This document shows, one piece after another, positions 4,897-7,375 of a stretch of DNA of 7,375 bases. Position 1 is the first letter of the stretch. Every line of letters begins with the position of its first letter. The stretch is taken from the NCBI GenBank assembly GCA_019136175.1, contig JAGVUS010000201.1, positions 1-7,375 of the forward strand, written 5' to 3'. A program made the translations under genes and the position numbers. The notes under the pieces are model-generated. The model did no database searches and was not told the origin of the DNA. It saw only the letters and a program-made list of their open reading frames with translations. The stretch comes from Chloroflexota bacterium (GTDB lineage: Bacteria > Chloroflexota > Anaerolineae > Anaerolineales > Anaerolineaceae).

Positions 4897-6093
4897 TTAA
4901 CTCCCCTGCGGCAGAGCATTCCGCCGCGCTTGAAAGATGAGTGGCAGCAAAATCAACGCAAGCAGGTTCAATCCCGCCAGGATCCAGAACGTTATTGGAT
5001 AATCCATGGAATCCGCCAGCGCCCCGCTGACTCCCAGTCCAATCCCGGTTCCAATATTGGCAATCGCCATCAGGATGGAAAACATGGATGCCGCAATATG
5101 CGGATCGGTCCGTTGCATGGAAATGGCAAAGTAGACGGTTTCATAAAATCCATACGCCAGGCCAAAAAGCCCGACGAGCAGCCATGCCATGGGAAGTGCC
5201 TGTATCAACGGCAGGCATCCAATCGAAACCAGCGAAAGACCAACAGCAATTGTCGTTGCCCGGCGATGGTTCAACCAATCGCTGATTTTTCCACCAGTCA
5301 GACCGCCAATCACAACACCAATTCCCCAGACCATTGTAAAAAATCCCGCCTGGTCGTATCCAATGGAAAATTTTTGCTGCAGGAACGGATTCACCAGTTC
5401 ATTGGCGCCATTGATGATCAGCGAATAGAGCGCACCCAACAGTCCCAGCGCAATTATTGGGAGGTGGGAAAAAGCCTTGAATGCTTTCCATTGAAATTTC
5501 CGTTCGGCAGGGCGTTCACCTTCCCGCACCATCCAGACCAGGGGCAGAGGGAGGAGCGTCAGTGCTGCCAGAAGGTAAAACGCCGCCGACCAGGAGGTGC
5601 GCTGTACCAGCAAACCAATCACACCCGAGACGACAACCACCCCCAGGGCGCGTCCCCCCACCATGAGACCCTGGATGGTACCTTGCTCGGATTCCGGGGT
5701 GGTATCAAGTGCAAGACCATCCGTGCAGGTATCATACAATGCCATTCCCGCCTGCAAAATAAAGGCAGTCAGCACATACAGGGGAAATTGATCCCCCGGA
5801 TGAATCAGGGTAACCAGCACAAGGCAGACCGCCTGGATGAGCAAGCCAATTAAAATGTACGGCTTGCGATGCCCCATACCAAATAATGCGTACCGGTCAC
5901 TCAGGATTCCCATGAATATTTTTAAAACAAAAGGAATCAGGGCAATGGTGCCCATCAAGCCCACATCTGCAATGCTTCTACCCACGGAAAGGAGATATAG
6001 ACCATTTAATGCAGTAAAGAAGCTGAGAACAGCCCCCTGGGAGAAGTATAGAAGAGCAAACATGCTGTAACGGGCTGTGCGGTTGGCAATCAT
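4897..6093 (-). CDS. Major facilitator superfamily transporter (AmpG/BT1-like)
   Basis: A 398-aa inner-membrane protein with about 12 hydrophobic segments and a central cytoplasmic loop rich in charge (about 190-210, REGERPAERKFQWK). A motif-A-like loop between helices 2 and 3 reads MGILSDRYALFGMGHRKPYI. Helix 4 carries LYDTCTDGLALDTTPESEQG, a pattern seen in AmpG, folate-biopterin and acetyl-CoA transporter-like members. The second half repeats a loop motif (GGKISDWLNHRRAT). The substrate cannot be told from sequence. The frame is open to 6171, but the ATG at 6093 has GGAG 5 nt upstream and leaves a normal short N-terminus (MIANRTARYSMFALLYFSQG). The earlier ATGs at 6123 and 6171 have no clear ribosome site. 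It is the first gene of an operon with the phosphatase and is divergent from the glycosyltransferase. Confidence 0.9.
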   Translation of the reverse strand: MIANRTARYSMFALLYFSQGAVLSFFTALNGLYLLSVGRSIADVGLMGTIALIPFVLKIFMGILSDRYALFGMGHRKPYILIGLLIQAVCLVLVTLIHPGDQFPLYVLTAFILQAGMALYDTCTDGLALDTTPESEQGTIQGLMVGGRALGVVVVSGVIGLLVQRTSWSAAFYLLAALTLLPLPLVWMVREGERPAERKFQWKAFKAFSHLPIIALGLLGALYSLIINGANELVNPFLQQKFSIGYDQAGFFTMVWGIGVVIGGLTGGKISDWLNHRRATTIAVGLSLVSIGCLPLIQALPMAWLLVGLFGLAYGFYETVYFAISMQRTDPHIAASMFSILMAIANIGTGIGLGVSGALADSMDYPITFWILAGLNLLALILLPLIFQARRNALPQGS

Positions 6094-6098
6094 GGCGG

Positions 6099-6102
6099 CT
6101 CC
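6099..6102 (-). promoter_or_regulatory. Ribosome binding site supporting the transporter start at 6093
   Basis: On the minus strand GGAG lies 5 nt before the ATG at 6093-6091. The alternative start at 6123 overlaps the putative -10 element and has no Shine-Dalgarno, so 6093 is preferred. Confidence 0.6.
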
Positions 6103-6117
6103 GTCTTTTGAGGATGC

Positions 6118-6135
6118 ATCCATTCTAGCATGGAT
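6118..6135 (-). promoter_or_regulatory. Extended -10 inside a short palindrome upstream of the transporter operon
   Basis: On the minus strand TGCTAGAAT (6130-6122) resembles an extended -10 (TGn plus TAGAAT); no good -35 is seen 17 bp upstream. The element lies inside a perfect inverted repeat, ATCCAT (6118-6123) and ATGGAT (6130-6135) with a 6-bp spacer. A start near 6115 would leave a leader of about 22 nt before the ATG at 6093. A protein bound to the palindrome would cover the -10. Both calls are inferences. Confidence 0.4.
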
Positions 6136-6174
6136 TGAAACACACCTGCCTTCCAGCGTCCAGATATTCAATCC
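6132..6174. repeat. 8-bp inverted repeat in the divergent control region
   Basis: GGATTGAA (6132-6139) and TTCAATCC (6167-6174) are perfect inverted copies separated by 27 bp. The left arm overlaps the palindrome at 6118-6135. The right arm ends 10 bp before the TATAAT at 6185, where a -35 to -10 spacer would lie. A further ATGGATTG direct copy is at 6231-6238. The repeats could be operator half-sites or a transcript hairpin. Confidence 0.45.
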
Positions 6175-6184
6175 GGTTGTAGAG

Positions 6185-6190
6185 TATAAT
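6185..6190 (+). promoter_or_regulatory. Probable -10 element of the glycosyltransferase gene
   Basis: A perfect TATAAT lies 58 bp before the ATG at 6249. The sequence 16-18 bp upstream does not resemble TTGACA, so the promoter may be weak, activator-dependent or served by an alternative -35. A start near 6197 would give a leader of about 52 nt. Confidence 0.5.
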
Positions 6191-6248
6191 CATTACCACT
6201 GGCGAAACATAAGCCCAAATACCCATCAAAATGGATTGTTCATAGAAG

Positions 6249-7375
6249 ATGAGCACAACCCAAACCACTGAAACAACTTCCTGGCTGGACCGACCAATCG
6301 CCGAATATCTGCCCAGGTTGACGCTCGAAAACATCCTGGCAATTACCATCATCATCCTGGCAATCGTCTCCCGGTTTTATGGGGTTGGCATGCGTTCCAT
6401 GAGTCATGACGAGGTCAACCACGTGGTGCCGGCGTTTGACCTGTACGAAGGCCGCGGCTACCGCCACGATCCCATTACCCACGGACCCCTCCAGTTCCAC
6501 CTGCTGGCATTGTCTTATTTCCTTTTTGGAGACAACGATACATCCGCCCGCATCCCGGCTGCCCTCTTTTCTGTTGCCACGGTGGCATTTGTCCTGTTCG
6601 GATTCCGGCGGTACCTGGGGCGGTCCGGGGCGCTGCTTGCCGGGTTGTTTTTCCTGATCTCGCCCTATCTGCTGTTTTACGGGCGGTACACCCGCAATGA
6701 AGCGTTCGTGGCACTGTTCGGCGTGATGATGATCTATGCCACATTGCGGCACCTGGATCGGGGGGATGCTTTCTCGCTGTATTTACTGGCAGCTGCTCTT
6801 TCATTGCAATTTGTCACCAAGGAAACCGCCTTTATTTACACCGCCCAGCTTTTGCTCTTCCTGGGCATCCTCTTCCTGATCCGCATGGACCAGGCGCGCT
6901 GGAAAACCGCCCAGTCCCGCAGTTTTGCAATCGGTCTGACCATTGCGTCGCTGGGATTATTTGGAGTTGGTTTGGGGCTGGCAATTGCAGATGCTGCAAA
7001 CAAAAAAACTGCCGGATCCGAATCCATGAGCCCTCTTTCAATCTCGGCAGTTGTCCTGGTGATCATTGGCTTAATCCTGGGGATCATGCTGTTATTCCAC
7101 ATCGTCAAATCCCTGGGATGGAAGCGGGTGCGGGCGGAACGATCCTTTGAATTGCTGGTGCTTGTGGGAACCTTGATCCTCCCGCAACTGGCAGCCTTCC
7201 CCATCAAGATGGTTGGCACGTTGCTGGGTCAGGATTGGAACCCGATGGATTACACCAGCACAGCCGGGATCATCCGGATTGTGGTCACGCTGGTTATCCT
7301 CTTCCTGGCATCCACGGCAATAGGCTTGTGGTGGAAGCCGCGCATCTGGGTGACAAGCGCGATCATTTTTTATGG
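6249..7375 (+). CDS. TIGR03663/Agl23-like GT-C membrane glycosyltransferase (partial, C-terminus outside window)
   Basis: The first 375 codons of a large integral-membrane protein, open to the right edge. Such proteins belong to the GT-C superfamily (GT39/PMT/ArnT-like) and are thought to transfer sugars from polyprenyl-phosphate donors on the outer face of the membrane. The short N-terminal tail is Thr-rich; helix 1 is about 29-45 (ILAITIIILAIVSRFYGVG). The first outer loop has MSHDEVNHVVPAFDLYEG, with D54-E55 as the likely catalytic acidic pair, then YRHDPITHGPLQFHLLA, a hallmark of the TIGR03663 type. LLFYGRYTRNEAFVALFGVM and FVTKETAFIY are further conserved stretches. At least eight hydrophobic segments are seen before the edge. 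An in-frame TAG at 6243-6245 excludes upstream starts; the ribosome site is weak. The gene is divergent from the transporter operon. The donor and acceptor are unknown. Confidence 0.9.
   Translation, partial: MSTTQTTETTSWLDRPIAEYLPRLTLENILAITIIILAIVSRFYGVGMRSMSHDEVNHVVPAFDLYEGRGYRHDPITHGPLQFHLLALSYFLFGDNDTSARIPAALFSVATVAFVLFGFRRYLGRSGALLAGLFFLISPYLLFYGRYTRNEAFVALFGVMMIYATLRHLDRGDAFSLYLLAAALSLQFVTKETAFIYTAQLLLFLGILFLIRMDQARWKTAQSRSFAIGLTIASLGLFGVGLGLAIADAANKKTAGSESMSPLSISAVVLVIIGLILGIMLLFHIVKSLGWKRVRAERSFELLVLVGTLILPQLAAFPIKMVGTLLGQDWNPMDYTSTAGIIRIVVTLVILFLASTAIGLWWKPRIWVTSAIIFY

Noticed and set aside
4930..5853. 307-aa plus-strand open frame antisense to the MFS transporter
   Set aside because: It is very rich in Gln, Asn, Arg and His with no domain pattern, as expected from the antisense of a hydrophobic membrane protein.
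6094..6171. 26-residue N-terminal extension of the MFS transporter
   Set aside because: The upstream ATGs lack ribosome sites, and the extension covers the putative -10 and inverted repeats; the ATG at 6093 has GGAG at proper distance.
6240..6752. 170-aa minus-strand open frame opposite the glycosyltransferase start
   Set aside because: It is antisense to a clear membrane protein coding frame and has no promoter or ribosome site.

Overview
The window reads like a chromosomal piece of a Chloroflexota bacterium, probably class Anaerolineae. The reasons are moderate GC, Pro/Thr-rich extracytoplasmic tails, a RodZ-like gene directly followed by rimO, and a large TIGR03663-type membrane glycosyltransferase. 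This placement is inferred from protein style; no rRNA or other marker is present. Coding density is high, and I see no tRNA, rRNA, CRISPR array, insertion sequence or phage gene.

Left part (1-3780). A plus-strand gene ends at 94 in a Pro/Thr-rich tail. Facing it is a minus-strand run transcribed from about 3744 down to about 145: rplI (ribosomal protein L9), a hairpin, a RodZ-like membrane protein with two HTH domains, rimO (methylthiotransferase for ribosomal protein S12), and a broken remnant of a membrane glycosyltransferase. rplI has a textbook promoter (TTGACA, 17 bp, TACAAT). RodZ-like and rimO are only 5 nt apart and are probably co-translated. L9 and RimO both concern the ribosome; RodZ concerns cell shape.

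Middle part (3780-4341). A small cytosolic YbjN-like protein of 146 aa is read rightward from its own promoter, back to back with the rplI promoter. It ends at a strong intrinsic terminator.

Right part (4361-7375). A two-gene minus-strand operon encodes an MFS transporter and a dual-specificity-type protein phosphatase. It is divergent from a large membrane glycosyltransferase (TIGR03663/Agl23-like) that runs off the right edge. The 155-bp divergent control region holds overlapping inverted repeats and a repeated ATGGATTG word, which look like a possible shared operator.

Most of the window is ordinary housekeeping DNA. The points most worth a second look are the decayed glycosyltransferase after rimO, the duplicated HTH in the RodZ-like protein, the closely packed divergent promoters at 3751-3817, and the repeat-rich region at 6118-6238. 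I found no convincing novel defence or mobile system.
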